Source: Rhodovastum sp963804495
GTDB lineage: Bacteria > Pseudomonadota > Alphaproteobacteria > Acetobacterales > Acetobacteraceae
Assembly: GCA_963804495.1 (NCBI GenBank)
Contig: CAWDQN010000012.1
Span: 124,001-188,000 of the forward strand
DNA: 64,000 nt
Direction: 5' to 3'
How positions within the stretch are numbered: position 1 is the first letter of the stretch; each line of letters starts with the position of its first letter. The notes beneath the pieces were generated by a model that saw nothing but the letters and a program-made list of their open reading frames with translations, made no database searches and was not told where the DNA came from. Made by a program: the position numbers and the translations under genes. Shown piece after piece: positions 15,502 through 27,918 of the stretch.

Positions 15502-18064
15502 GGCAGGCCAGCAGGGCCGGTATAAACACCAGGCTCGCCACCAGTGTGCAGAACAGGCTGGTGATTAAGAGCCTGCCCATGCTCGCGGTGCCGGGATGGC
15601 CTGATAGCACCAAGGAACCGAACGCTGTCCCGGTCGTGAGTGCGGAGAACAGGATGGCGCGCGCCGTGGGCGAGCCCAGCACGGCAGTCTGTCCGGTGCG
15701 CCAGTTCATGACGAAGTAGATATTGAAAGACACGCCCACGCCGAGCAGTAGCGGCAGGGTAATGATGTTGGCGTAGTTCAGCGGCAACGGTATCAATACC
15801 ATGGCGATCGCTGTCATCAGGCCCGACAGCAGCAACGGCGCCAAAACCAAAGCGGTGTCGAGCGCGCGGCGCAAGGATAATGCCAGCAACAGCGTGATTG
15901 TGAGCAGCGCGCCAAGTGCCGCCGAGCGGAAGGCGGCGACGATGGTCGCGCTGGAGGCCTCGATGGTCACGGCCGATCCGCCGGCCTGCGGCGCCACCGC
16001 CGCAACCTGCGCGACGAAGGCGGCCAGCCCGGCGCTGTTGCGGGCTTCGTGTTTGGGCAGCACCTGGACCCTGGCGCGCCCATCGGGCAGCAACCAGTCG
16101 CGCGCCAGCTCCGGTGGGATGGCGGCGAGCGTTATCCGTTCGGCCTGCAGCGCAGTGCGCAGCTGGTCAAGCTGCATCGGCAGGAACCGTGTCAAGGCGC
16201 GGTCGGTGGCAAGCAAGGTTGCGTCGGAGGCGCCGGCGAGCGCACGCAGGTCGGCCGCAATCGCCGCCAGGGTTCGGTCGTCCGGGAGTTTCGGCAGGAC
16301 CCGCTCGATGTCTCCCTGGGCTGTCGTTGCGGCGGCGCGGATCTGTTCAGCCGTCGGGGATGCGACGACCAAGCGGGGCGTCAGGCCGATCGCCAGAATG
16401 TCGGCCGCATCGGCGATTAGGGCGAGCTTCTGGCGCTGGTCCACGGGAACGAAGTTGTTGATTGAAAGCACGCTCTCCACCAGCGGCAGCGGGCGCAGCT
16501 GCTGGGCCAGCGCCTCCGCTTCTGCCGGGTTCGCCACGAGGATTGTGATGGTGAACGGGTTGGTGATCGGTGAATCCATCAGGTCGTAGAGAGTCCGCAT
16601 CGCCTCGGTGGATGGGTCCTTCGTATGCAACGGGTCGGAATCGAAGCGCAGCCGCGGGATCTGGACGGCGCCGGCCACGCCCAGCACAACGAACACGGCC
16701 AGGACCGCATGGCGCCGCCGCCAGATCGCCGCGTCAAGCCAGCCCCCCCAGCGATAGCCGACCCCGGCCGGCTCCCCACGCGGCCGCATGAGCGCGATGC
16801 AGGCGGGGAGGAACACGATCGTACAGGCAAAGGCGATCAACATGCCGACTCCGGCGATCAGCCCCAGTTCCGCCACCCCGCGGAAATCCGTGGGTAGGAA
16901 GGCGAGAAATCCGGCCGAGGTGGCGGCCGCGGCGACCAGGATCTGGGCGCCGACCGCGCGGCCGGTTTCCTCCATGGCCAGTGCCGGGTCGGTGTGACGA
17001 TGCAGCATATCGCGGTAGCGGACGGCGAACTGGATGGCGAAATCCACGGCGATGCCGATAAACAGGATGCCGAACCCGACCGACACCACATTGAGCGTGC
17101 CGACCGCCGTGGCCGCGAACCCCAAGGTAAGCGTCAGCCCCAGGCCAAGCGTTCCCAGGATCGGCAGGATCAGCCGCCAGGACCGAACGGCAAGGAACAG
17201 CCACAGCGTGATCAGTGTCACGCTGATCACCATGCCCGACACCGCACCGCGGGCGACAGTGGCGAACTCCTCATCCGACAGCGCGACAGATCCGGTGACG
17301 CGTACCCGCGCCGCGCCCAACCGGACAAATTCCAACCGTGCGGCGGCCTCTCGCATGACCTTGGTGGCGGCGCCGCCGGCCTCCAGCTGGCCGTGGGCCA
17401 GCACCGGCTGGGCCAGCACGAAGCGGTAGCGGCCGCCCATGTCCGCGAGATCGCCGCCGAGCAGGCGCATCCAGGACAGCGGCTCCGGCCGGCCAGCGAT
17501 CGCCGCCGCCATGGTGCGGTGCACTCCCTCCAGCGCGGCCCGATAGGGGCCCAGATTCATCCCACCCTGCTCAACCCCGGTCGCCAGCAGTGAGAAGGCG
17601 TCGAACAACCCGCGCGCGCTGGGATCGGCCGCCAGCCGTCCCAGGAAGGGTTGGGCGTCGATGATGCGGTCGAGCATATCGGCGAGTCGGTCGGGCTTCA
17701 GGAACAGCATGCCCTCCCGGTGCAGCCAGGGCAGCGCATCCGGCCGGCGGACGGTGCGGAAGTGGACGGAGTCGGCCGCGAGCGCGCTGGCCAGGGCGTC
17801 AGCAGTCGCGTCCGCCTGCTCCGGCTCCTGGGCATCGATGACCGCCACCAGCAGGTCACGGAACTGCGGGAAGGCGCGATCGAGCATCATGGCCCGCTGG
17901 CGGAAGGGAAGGTCGGACGAGAACAGCAGCGCGGTGTCGGTGCTGATGCCCAGATGGCCGACGGCGACCCAAATCGAGAGCATTGCGGCCACAAGCCCGG
18001 CACAGACCACCGGCCCGGCCCGTCGCTGCGCGAAAGCAACTACCAACCCGATCGCCCGGCCCAT
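15485..18064 (-). CDS. hpnN: Hopanoid-associated RND transporter HpnN
   Basis: An 859-residue MMPL/RND-type protein with the twofold architecture of the family. There is one N-terminal membrane helix, a large periplasmic loop and five or six helices (from SGMVISVTLITLWLFLAVRS to IAFACTIVFLPACIALMRPR). A second helix, loop and helix bundle follow and end at VFIPALLACLRPRG. The loop motif LPFRQRAMMLDRAFPQF is typical of HpnN. HpnN moves hopanoids to the outer membrane in known bacteria. The start ATG 18064 gives a normal N-terminus; the frame runs further upstream into hpnM sequence. It is 58 bases downstream of hpnM on the same strand. Its stop abuts mobile-element remnants. Confidence 0.9.
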   Translation of the reverse strand: MGRAIGLVVAFAQRRAGPVVCAGLVAAMLSIWVAVGHLGISTDTALLFSSDLPFRQRAMMLDRAFPQFRDLLVAVIDAQEPEQADATADALASALAADSVHFRTVRRPDALPWLHREGMLFLKPDRLADMLDRIIDAQPFLGRLAADPSARGLFDAFSLLATGVEQGGMNLGPYRAALEGVHRTMAAAIAGRPEPLSWMRLLGGDLADMGGRYRFVLAQPVLAHGQLEAGGAATKVMREAAARLEFVRLGAARVRVTGSVALSDEEFATVARGAVSGMVISVTLITLWLFLAVRSWRLILPILGTLGLGLTLTLGFAATAVGTLNVVSVGFGILFIGIAVDFAIQFAVRYRDMLHRHTDPALAMEETGRAVGAQILVAAAATSAGFLAFLPTDFRGVAELGLIAGVGMLIAFACTIVFLPACIALMRPRGEPAGVGYRWGGWLDAAIWRRRHAVLAVFVVLGVAGAVQIPRLRFDSDPLHTKDPSTEAMRTLYDLMDSPITNPFTITILVANPAEAEALAQQLRPLPLVESVLSINNFVPVDQRQKLALIADAADILAIGLTPRLVVASPTAEQIRAAATTAQGDIERVLPKLPDDRTLAAIAADLRALAGASDATLLATDRALTRFLPMQLDQLRTALQAERITLAAIPPELARDWLLPDGRARVQVLPKHEARNSAGLAAFVAQVAAVAPQAGGSAVTIEASSATIVAAFRSAALGALLTITLLLALSLRRALDTALVLAPLLLSGLMTAIAMVLIPLPLNYANIITLPLLLGVGVSFNIYFVMNWRTGQTAVLGSPTARAILFSALTTGTAFGSLVLSGHPGTASMGRLLITSLFCTLVASLVFIPALLACLRPRG

Positions 18065-18122
18065 TGTCACCGTGTGCGCGGCCCGCACGGTCAGATGTCG
18101 TCGCCTGGTGCGGTCCCTCGCG

Positions 18123-18749
18123 TCATTGCGCGCTGGCCTGCAGGTCGGCGGTCTTCTGCTGCAGGCTGGCCAGCAGCGCTGTGACGCCGCCTCTCTCCAT
18201 CGCTGCCCGGAAGTCGGAACGCTGCACCGCCAACCGGCTAATCGAGCCGTCGAACAGTACATCGACGATCCGCCACCCCCCGCCGATCTGCCGCATCGCG
18301 TAGTCCAGTTGCCGCGCGGCCCCGCTGGCGGGGATGATGCGGCTCTGCACGACCTCGTCCCTGCCGACGGTTCGCACTGTCGGCAGGACCTCGAAGCGCT
18401 GGCCGGAAAAATTATCGAAATTGGCAACGTAGGTGGTGATGGTGTAGCGCCGGTAGGCCTCCATCAGCGTGCCCTGCCCGTCCGGTGGCAATCCTGCCCA
18501 GCGCGGGCCAACCGAGACCTGCAGAATGCCGGGCAGATCAAACACCATGTCGATCACCGGCGCAACCGCATCGTAACGTTGTGCAAAAGGCACGGACCGG
18601 CCCTGCTTCATGATGCCGAGGAGCGCCGCATAGAGCTTCTCGATGGGCGTCGTCACCTCGGACTCGGTGGCGCGGGCGGCCACCACGCCAAGAATGACGC
18701 CCGCAATTCCGAGGCACAGGACCGTGGCACGGCGGCTGATCACCCGCAT
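18123..18749 (-). CDS. hpnM: HpnM, MlaC/Tgt2-type hopanoid biosynthesis-associated periplasmic protein
   Basis: A 208-residue secreted protein. The N-terminal signal (RRATVLCLGIAGVILGVVA) is followed by the MlaC-like fold: IEKLYAALLGIMKQG, PFAQRYDAVAPVIDMVFDLP, YRRYTITTYVANFDNFSGQ, and GGGWRIVDVLFDGSISRLAV near the C-terminus. MlaC relatives carry lipids through the periplasm. Paired with an HpnN transporter, this member is the HpnM type seen in hopanoid gene clusters. No other hpn genes (synthesis enzymes) are in the window. It diverges from the disrupted sulfotransferase gene. Confidence 0.88.
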   Translation of the reverse strand: MRVISRRATVLCLGIAGVILGVVAARATESEVTTPIEKLYAALLGIMKQGRSVPFAQRYDAVAPVIDMVFDLPGILQVSVGPRWAGLPPDGQGTLMEAYRRYTITTYVANFDNFSGQRFEVLPTVRTVGRDEVVQSRIIPASGAARQLDYAMRQIGGGWRIVDVLFDGSISRLAVQRSDFRAAMERGGVTALLASLQQKTADLQASAQ

Positions 18750-19053
18750 GGCATCCCGGTATAGTCGTGCGGCACGTGCATTGACCTCATTTCAGGCATG
18801 CCCATAGGTTGGATGCTGACCGACTTGACAAGGCTTTCCTGGCTGCACGCAAATAAAGCATTCGATCCTCTCGTTGACCAGAGGCCCTGAACCCGACCCG
18901 GCACGCGCCTGCCAGCTGCATCGCCATTGGAGCGTACGCAATGCAAGCTGGCAATTGGACCATCGCCATCTCACGCGTGCGCGAAGCCGGCGGGCCAGGT
19001 CTGGAAGTCGGCACGTCGTCATCCCTGGCTTGTGCCTCGCCGGGAGGGCCGGA

Positions 19054-19512
19054 ATGCGGATCCCGGCGATGAGAATGCGGCGTATTGTGTTCGGGGTCGC
19101 CGACGCCGTCTGCGGGGGCGTGGCCCTGCTGCTGCGGCCATTGTCGGCGAATGACCTGATCGCGCAGGCGCAGCGCGCCACCGCCCTGTCGGTGTTCGGC
19201 AACGTCCGGTTCAGCAAGCCGCTGCGGCATTTCCTGCACCGCTGCATCGCCGAATCGGACCTCAGCCTGGTCGGGCAAATCGCCACGCGGCGGGACGTTG
19301 TCCGCCTTCTGTCCAACCTGCTGCGGATGCACCAGGGAGAATCGGAGAATCCGGCGATCGCCGCGCAGCCGATCGTGGCACCAATCTTCGTCACCAGTCT
19401 GCCGCGCTCCGGCACCAGGTTCCTGCAGCCGCTTCTGATGCAGGATGGCGCCAACATGCTCCCGCGCGCGTGGCAGACGATTTATCCCTATCCGGAGCGC
19501 CCCTACGGGATT
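19054..19512 (+). pseudogene. Sulfotransferase, 5' fragment truncated by an IS element
   Basis: ATG 19054 is preceded by a good ggagg seven bases upstream. The product has a hydrophobic/basic start, a helical region and PIFVTSLPRSGTRFLQPLL, the 5'-phosphosulphate-binding loop of sulfotransferases. It then reads ...RAWQTIYPYPERPYG, and the match stops exactly where the IS4-type terminal repeat begins (19508). About half or more of a normal sulfotransferase is missing, and I do not see its 3' part beyond the IS, so insertion was accompanied by loss of flanking DNA. Next to hpnM, but a functional link is speculative. Confidence 0.75.
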
Positions 19513-20641
19513 CGCACATTTCACTGTGCTGCCGCGATGACGAAGCCTGCGGCCATGGCGGCGAATCGGGCCCATCCTGCACGCATAGTCTTGGGGCCGG
19601 GTGGCTTGGAGTCGCAGTTCTACCCTCCGAGACGGCCGATGATCCAAGCGAGCCAGGCGAGCGAGTGCCGCGGATGCGGATTTTGCTGACGCGCGGTTTT
19701 GCCTTCGAGGGTTGCAGCAATGGCTTCGGCAGCAGGTCGGCATCGATGATATCGGTCGCGGGGCGGGGGCCGCCATCACGCGCATCGACCAGTTGCAGTG
19801 TGCGGGTGGCCGCGGCGAGGCCGACCAGGGCCAGCTTGAACAGCCGTCCGGCCTCCCCGATTTGAGTTTCCTCCAGGCGCATACCATCGCTTTTCAATGC
19901 CCTGAAGACTTCCTCAATCCGCCAGCGCAATCGATAGAGGTGCACGAGTGCTTCCGCGTCGGCAGCGCTGGTGACATCCAGCGTGGTCAACAGCCGCCAC
20001 AGCAGGGGTTGTCCTCCAGCGGGGCCATTGATCTCGCGCGCTTCGACCATGTGCAGCGTCAACTGCGGCGGGTCTGCACGGTCGCCGCCATGGCGTGGAC
20101 GTGAGATCGCGACGGTCCCGGCGCGCAGCACAACCGTGGCGATCCGGCCGCGCCCGCCGGTGCGGGAAGGAGCCACAAGAGCCTCGGTGCGTGCCAACTC
20201 CGGCCATGCGGCGGGTGCCACGAACAGCCGCCCCCCGTCATGCAGCGCGCGGTCCTGCGCCGCACGCACAATCAGGTCGATCCCGGCCGGCCGCCGCGCA
20301 AAGCTTGCGTAGATATCGCCCTCGCCATCGGCGACCACCACCACCGAGGCGGCCTCGGGCAAATGCGCGGCCGCACACTCGGCCCCTTCCAGCCAACGGA
20401 CGCTCTCTTTGTCTTCCAAAGCGCGGGCCTGCGTGGCGGCAATCTCGTCCGCACGTGTCCATATCCTGGCACCCAGCAGACCGAGAACGGCGCCTGTCTC
20501 GCTGTCGATGGCGATCTGCGGATGGATGAAAAACCCGGCGGAAACGCCGTCCCCTGCCGACCCATGACATCCCCAAATCGAGACAGGTCACAGAGAATCT
20601 GGTGGTTGGCGGGAGCACAAGCAACATGTGTGAATGCCGTA
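19508..20641 (-). mobile_element. IS4-family insertion sequence, degraded
   Basis: The ends are imperfect inverted repeats. The left end reads GGGATTCGCACATTT (from 19508). The complement of the right end reads GGCATTCACACATGT (ending 20641). The first 23 positions agree at most sites. About 1.13 kb, a normal IS4 size. I see no clear target duplication. It interrupts the sulfotransferase gene, and its own transposase is broken. Confidence 0.7.
19521..20560 (-). pseudogene. IS4-family transposase, frameshifted and with premature stop
   Basis: The reading frame contains IAIDSETGAVLGLLGARIWT, then the DGEGDIY motif and the IS4 YREK box (YRLRWRIEEVFRALK) with the catalytic Glu, followed by LQLVDARDGGPRPATD. 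After DADLLP the match moves to another frame (AIAATLEGKTARQQNPHP, SLAWLAWIIGRLGG). There a TAG interrupts where a Trp codon is expected, then NCDSKPPGPKTM and a stop inside the terminal repeat. The N-terminal third is poorly conserved. It cannot make a full transposase as it stands. Confidence 0.8.
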
Positions 20642-20775
20642 GCCGAACCGCCGGGGGAGAGGTGGCCTCCTGCCGGGCGCTGCCCCGCGACGCCGCTGTC
20701 AGCTGCGGATCATCGCCTCGAACTCGCACCGAACTGGGGAATTTTCAGCCGCCCGAATTCGGGAGAATTCACCCG

Positions 20776-21488
20776 CCGCTGACAGGTGTTCGCGGCCAAC
20801 GTCCATTCCACCCAGCGGGTCTGGACCAAGTCTCCCGGATTGCGCGTGCCCAGACCGAAGTCGCGCTGTGGGCGTTTGCCGACAAAGCGACGGGCGACAA
20901 GCAAGCCTGTCACGGTGGAGCGCCTGGCCAGAAAGTTTCGGTCGCACGACTGAAAGCTGTGCATCTTGCGCGACAGCACGCGCGGACCGTTGCGGGTCGA
21001 TATCGCGCACCGCAGGGTCTGGGTGTGGGACGGCAAGGAAAACGTCGCGCGCTGTTGGCACCTGATCGTCCGGCGCGAGGTGGCATCACGCAAGACCGTC
21101 AAATAACCTTGTCCAATGCCCGGGCGGAGACGCCTCTGCTGCACCTCGCGCAGATGCAGGGACAGCGCTATTGGGTCGAGCGCGCTTTCGAAGATGCCAA
21201 GGGCGAGTGCGGCCTCGCCGATTATTAGGCGCCGGGCTGAAGGGCATGGACCACCACACCAGGATGGTGATGTTGGCGATGTTGTCCATCGCCGAGCAGC
21301 GCGCCGTGCATCAGCCTGGCCTCGAACTGCTGTCGCCTCGCGATATCGCCGTGATGCTGAAAAAGAGCATTCCACGCAAGCCCGAAGGAAAGGAGGTACT
21401 GGTGGCCCGCATCAACCAGCGCCATCAACGTCGGCGCAGCGCCATCGCATGCCGCTTCCGCGCCCAGCAGAACGCCGGACCAACGTGA
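20776..21488 (+). pseudogene. Degraded IS701-like transposase
   Basis: Recognisable pieces are spread over three frames: VWDGKENVARCWHLIVRREV, then PLLHLAQMQGQRYWVERAFE and DAKGECGLADY followed by a stop, then HHTRMVMLAMLSIAEQRAVH and LELLSPRDIAVML. These follow the order of the C-terminal catalytic half of IS701-type transposases (YWVERAF carries the conserved Glu). Several frameshifts and stops make it non-functional. The sequence just upstream (20700-20775) looks like the border of a different, also eroded element. Confidence 0.65.
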
Positions 21489-21826
21489 CCAGCAGGGATT
21501 CCAGCGAATATGATTTTGTCAAATGAATGATCGAAGCGTCGCATGTCTTCGACATGCCGCGTTCCTTGTGCAGCGCTCTGAACAGCCAGGACACGTATCA
21601 GCACATTCGGATTCATGCCAAGCGGCTTCAATGAGCGACCGTTCGGCGCTCAGGAACGATCATCGGGTTCTGGCAGTTGCTCGATAACCGGCACGGTCGT
21701 GGTGACTATAGCCAGGAGCTCGGCAGACGGCTCGCCGAGTTCCGGCTCTTCCATTCGCTTCACCGCGTTCCGCTGCTCATTGCGAGGTGGCGCGGCAACG
21801 AGCCGTCGGTCAAGGCCACAGCGCCG
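21489..21826. other. Stretch between IS debris and dnaE2 with no recognised gene
   Basis: About 340 bases. Short open frames exist, but none shows a motif I recognise or a convincing start. It is the 3' flank of dnaE2 (minus strand) and of the transposase remnant. I see no terminator hairpin with a T-run. Confidence 0.4.
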
Positions 21827-25086
<3,260 letters not shown>

Positions 25087-25090
<4 letters not shown>

Positions 25091-25356
25091 GACTCCCCTC
25101 GGTCCCGTCTGTGATGGCTGGTCGTCGGCGCCGCGGCGTCCGGCCGTTTCATGAGGACAAAGCCGCTGCGTTCGAGATGCGCGACCAGCCGGTCGGCGGT
25201 GATGCGCGCCATCGCGTCGTCGGCATGATGCACGCGTCGGCGGCCGTCATAGCGCAGGGCGAAGGACAGGCTGTCGGCGATTTCGGCGGCGGTGGCCGGG
25301 CGAAGGCGGTCGGCGGAATTCATTGTGTCCTGGGGTATCGTGTCCTCGGGAACCAT
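25087..25356 (-). CDS. Small conserved protein encoded between imuB and dnaE2
   Basis: 89 residues from ATG 25354-25356, two bases after the imuB stop, and ending in an ATGA overlap with dnaE2. The core is MNSADRLRPATAAEIADSLS then FALRYDGRRRVHHADDAMAR and ITADRLVAHLERSGFVLMKR: a compact, charged, probably helical domain. I have a recollection of similar short proteins in alphaproteobacteria but know no function. Translational coupling on both sides strongly supports that it is a real gene of the mutasome operon. The same frame continues upstream as a long antisense-style shadow of imuB, which is not coding. Confidence 0.75.
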
Positions 25357-25358
25357 GA

Positions 25359-26948
25359 TCAGAACACTCCGTGCAGGAACCAGCGCAGGTCGCCGGTGGC
25401 CGGGTCGGTGCCGTTGCCGCGGCGGAACAGCCAGAACCGGCGTCCGTCTTCGTCCTCGACGGCGAAATAGTCGCGGACCGCTGCTTCCTCGGCCGTACGT
25501 CGCCACCATTCGCCGGTGATCCGCTCCGGCCCGTCGGCATGCCGGATGCGATGGCGCTGGCGGCGCCAGGTGAAAGCGACGGGCGGATGGTCCGGCAGCA
25601 GGGCAAGCACATCGACAGGTTGGGGCGGGTCGAGCAGCCGCGCCGGGCGCGGCAGGCCGGGCGGCCAGGAGGTTGCCGGGGCGCGCCCGATGGCCGGGAT
25701 GGCGGCGACGGCCCGTTCCGGCACGTCGCTCTCGACCGCGCTGGCGCGCCAGACGCTGCCGGGGCCAAGCCGGTTCTCGATGCGGTCGACCAGCGTCGCG
25801 ATATCCGCTTTGGGCGCGTCGCCATCTACCAGGCCTGCGCTGGCCTGACGGAACGCCAGCGCTTCGGCCAGAAGCACCCGGAGCTGCATCGCCTCGACGC
25901 CCAGGCCAGGGTCGACCGTTTCCAGCCGCTCCCTGAGCAGGCGCGCGAGATGGGCGGCGTGGTGCGACGGGGCCGCCGTGCCGATGCGGATGGACTGCAC
26001 GGAACCGTCGACGCGCTCGAACAGCAGGTCCAGCCGGCGCGCACCTTGGCCGGATGCCTCCAGCCCGGCGCAAACCGCCGTCAGCAACTCGTCGATGACC
26101 TGGCCGAACGCATCCGCGGTCAGCAGCTGTTCCACGAAGGACAGCCGATGCGCCACCATTTCGTCGGGCATCATCGGCGCAATGGGCTCGAACACGCGCC
26201 CGGCGGCCTGGTCGAGCCGGAGCGCGACTTGCTTGCCGAAGCGGCGCACCAGCGGCCCTCGGGCGGCCTCGGCCAACTGGCCAACCCGCTCGAAGCCAAG
26301 TCGGCGCAGCGCGGTGACGGTCTCGTCCGGCAGGCGCAGGGCGCCGACCGGCAGCTTCGCGATTGCCTCCGCGTGCGCGCCGGGTTCGACCACACAGACG
26401 GTATGGTGCCCGAACCGCGCCAGGGCGTGGGCGGCGCCGGGTGTGTCGGCGACGGCCGCCCGTGCATGCGCACCGCCGCGGGCAAGACGCTCCAGCAGGT
26501 TCGCGAGCAGCGCCGCCTCGTTGCCATGCAGGTGGGCGCACCCGGCGATGTCGAGCCAGATGCCGTCGGGCGGGTCGGAAGCGGTCAGCGGCGAATATCG
26601 GAGGCACCAGGCGGCCATGCGGGCCAGAGCGGTCGCGTCACCTTCCCGGTCGGCATCGACCACTGCGAGGCCGGGCACCATGGCGCGGGCATGGGCGAAA
26701 GGCATGCCGGGACGGATGCCGAGCGCCAGCGCGGCCTGGTCGGCGGCGGCCACCACCATCCGCCGCCCATCGCTCGCCGCGGTGATCAAGGGATTCTCAG
26801 CCGAGGGCGCGCCGGGGCTCCGGCACAGTCGGTCGGTCGGCCCCCGGCGCAGCCGGTCTGTCGGCCCCCGGCGCAGCCGGTCTGTCGGCCCCCGGCGCAG
26901 CCGGTCTGTCGGCCAGTTCGGAAACCAGATGGCAACGACCCGTCGCAT
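25359..26948 (-). CDS. imuB: ImuB, Y-family polymerase-like mutasome protein
   Basis: 529 residues. The N-terminus MRRVVAIWFPNWPTDRL is typical of ImuB/DinB-like proteins and is followed by a four-fold repeat of PTDRLRRG-like units not usual for the family. Next come SDGRRMVVAAADQAALALGI, GIWLDIAGCAHLHGNEAALL (the palm region, where ImuB lacks the full acidic triad of active Y-family polymerases) and LRRLGFERVGQLAEAARGPL (helix-hairpin-helix). The C-terminal part runs from DPPQPVDVLALLPDHPP to the C-terminal region. ImuB links DnaE2 to the beta clamp. It overlaps imuA by 152 bases because of the repeats. Confidence 0.92.
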   Translation of the reverse strand: MRRVVAIWFPNWPTDRLRRGPTDRLRRGPTDRLRRGPTDRLCRSPGAPSAENPLITAASDGRRMVVAAADQAALALGIRPGMPFAHARAMVPGLAVVDADREGDATALARMAAWCLRYSPLTASDPPDGIWLDIAGCAHLHGNEAALLANLLERLARGGAHARAAVADTPGAAHALARFGHHTVCVVEPGAHAEAIAKLPVGALRLPDETVTALRRLGFERVGQLAEAARGPLVRRFGKQVALRLDQAAGRVFEPIAPMMPDEMVAHRLSFVEQLLTADAFGQVIDELLTAVCAGLEASGQGARRLDLLFERVDGSVQSIRIGTAAPSHHAAHLARLLRERLETVDPGLGVEAMQLRVLLAEALAFRQASAGLVDGDAPKADIATLVDRIENRLGPGSVWRASAVESDVPERAVAAIPAIGRAPATSWPPGLPRPARLLDPPQPVDVLALLPDHPPVAFTWRRQRHRIRHADGPERITGEWWRRTAEEAAVRDYFAVEDEDGRRFWLFRRGNGTDPATGDLRWFLHGVF

Positions 26949-27645
26949 CGAACGCCTCCACGATCCAGGAATGCGCCTCGCCGCCGCGGCAGCGGATCAG
27001 TTCCAGCCGCCAGAGTGCCGGGCAGAGCCCCGGCGTTTCCGGCGCGTGACGGACGGGCGGTGCAGACTGGATCGTGCCAACCCGCCACCGCGTCATCGCA
27101 GCGCTGGGCTCCCGCAGCACCGGATCGTCGAAGCAGCGGCTACGGCGGAGCAGGAAGGCAGTGACGCCGGACCGCACGGCCGCCAGTTGCAGGCGCCGCG
27201 ATGCCGTGAGACTCAGCGCGCCGCTGAACTCGCCGACGACACAAGCCAGGCCGGGATGACGCAGCCCCTCTTCCATGACGAGCAGCACGGTCCCGGGCTT
27301 GCGGGCATGGACATAGACCACCCGGTTCGGCCTCAGGCCGACTTCGGCCAGCGCGGGCGGGTAGATGTCGCGTTGCTCCAGCACCCACAGCACCTCGCCC
27401 GGAACCCTGGCAAGCAGTCCGGCCGCCAGCAAGGCCGCCGCCGCCCCGTGCTCGACCTGCGGGCCTGCCGCAGACGCTTCGTGCAATGCCCCTCGGATAA
27501 CTCCGCCACCCGGGAGGGCCGCGTCGACACTCGGGACACCGAAGGTCAGGGGCGTCGGTCCACGGTCCGCAGCCGCCCGTCGCTCCAGGCGCGCGATCGT
27601 GGTTCTGAGGGCCGAAAAGTCGCCGATGTGAGAGCCTGGCTGCAT
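26797..27645 (-). CDS. imuA: ImuA, SOS mutasome protein (RecA/SulA-like)
   Basis: 282 residues from ATG 27643-27645, which has a strong ggaggggg upstream. Family landmarks are ALPGGGVIRGALHEA, AAAALLAAGLLARVPGEVLW with VLEQRDIYPPALAEVGLRP, and LELIRCRGGEAHSWIVEAFD before the C-terminus. ImuA is the accessory protein of the ImuABC mutasome. The C-terminal tail after LVSELADRP consists of a RPAAPGAD-type repeat, read from the same 24-bp tandem repeat that encodes PTDRLRRG in ImuB. The SOS box lies 21 bases upstream of the start. It is first in the operon. Confidence 0.9.
   Translation of the reverse strand: MQPGSHIGDFSALRTTIARLERRAAADRGPTPLTFGVPSVDAALPGGGVIRGALHEASAAGPQVEHGAAAALLAAGLLARVPGEVLWVLEQRDIYPPALAEVGLRPNRVVYVHARKPGTVLLVMEEGLRHPGLACVVGEFSGALSLTASRRLQLAAVRSGVTAFLLRRSRCFDDPVLREPSAAMTRWRVGTIQSAPPVRHAPETPGLCPALWRLELIRCRGGEAHSWIVEAFDATGRCHLVSELADRPAAPGADRPAAPGADRPAAPGADRPTVPEPRRALG
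26831..26914. repeat. 24-bp tandem repeat (3.5 copies) in the imuA/imuB overlap
   Basis: Units start at 26831, 26855 and 26879, with a 12-bp partial at 26903. The first differs from the next by one base (cggt/ctgt). Because 24 is a multiple of three, each copy adds eight codons in both overlapping frames: RPAAPGAD in ImuA and PTDRLRRG in ImuB. Confidence 0.95.
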
Positions 27646-27666
27646 GTCCCCTCCGTGCGCAGCTAA

Positions 27667-27681
27667 GAACATATAGCGAAC
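27667..27681 (-). promoter_or_regulatory. LexA (SOS) box upstream of imuA
   Basis: GAACatatagcGAAC matches the alphaproteobacterial LexA direct-repeat site (GAAC-N7-GAAC; on the coding strand GTTC-N7-GTTC). It lies 22 bases 5' of the imuA start codon, so repression by LexA and damage induction of the whole mutasome operon are expected. Confidence 0.88.
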
Positions 27682-27918
27682 ATCGTGCGCCAGAAAGAGG
27701 AAATCAGTCCCAGGAACGTCCTCGCAGGCGGAGAGTCTGGCGATTCAAGCCATTAGAAAGCTTTGCTACATCGTTGGGTAACCAGCCATGCCATTGCTCG
27801 GTTGCGGACTCTGGTCCCAGCGTCGAACACGAGGCTCTGATGGCGGGATACCGATCAAGGCTGGAGTCCGCTCAGGGGACAGAAGCGGACAATCGTCCCC
27901 GGCTGGGCCGTGATCCGC

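Noticed and set aside
25360..26607. Upstream continuation of the small mutasome gene as a 506-codon frame
   Set aside because: The part before codon 418 overlaps imuB in another frame and is Arg/Pro-rich; only the last 89 codons have a proper start and sensible composition.
26831..26914. Tandem repeat as a CRISPR array
   Set aside because: Units are contiguous without unique spacers and lie in coding DNA; no cas genes. No other CRISPR-like array was seen in the window.
25371..27164. Long open frame (597 codons) on the plus strand opposite imuA/imuB
   Set aside because: Runs antisense to well-supported imuA and imuB, has no recognisable domain and shows the His/Gln/Arg-rich look of a GC-rich shadow frame.
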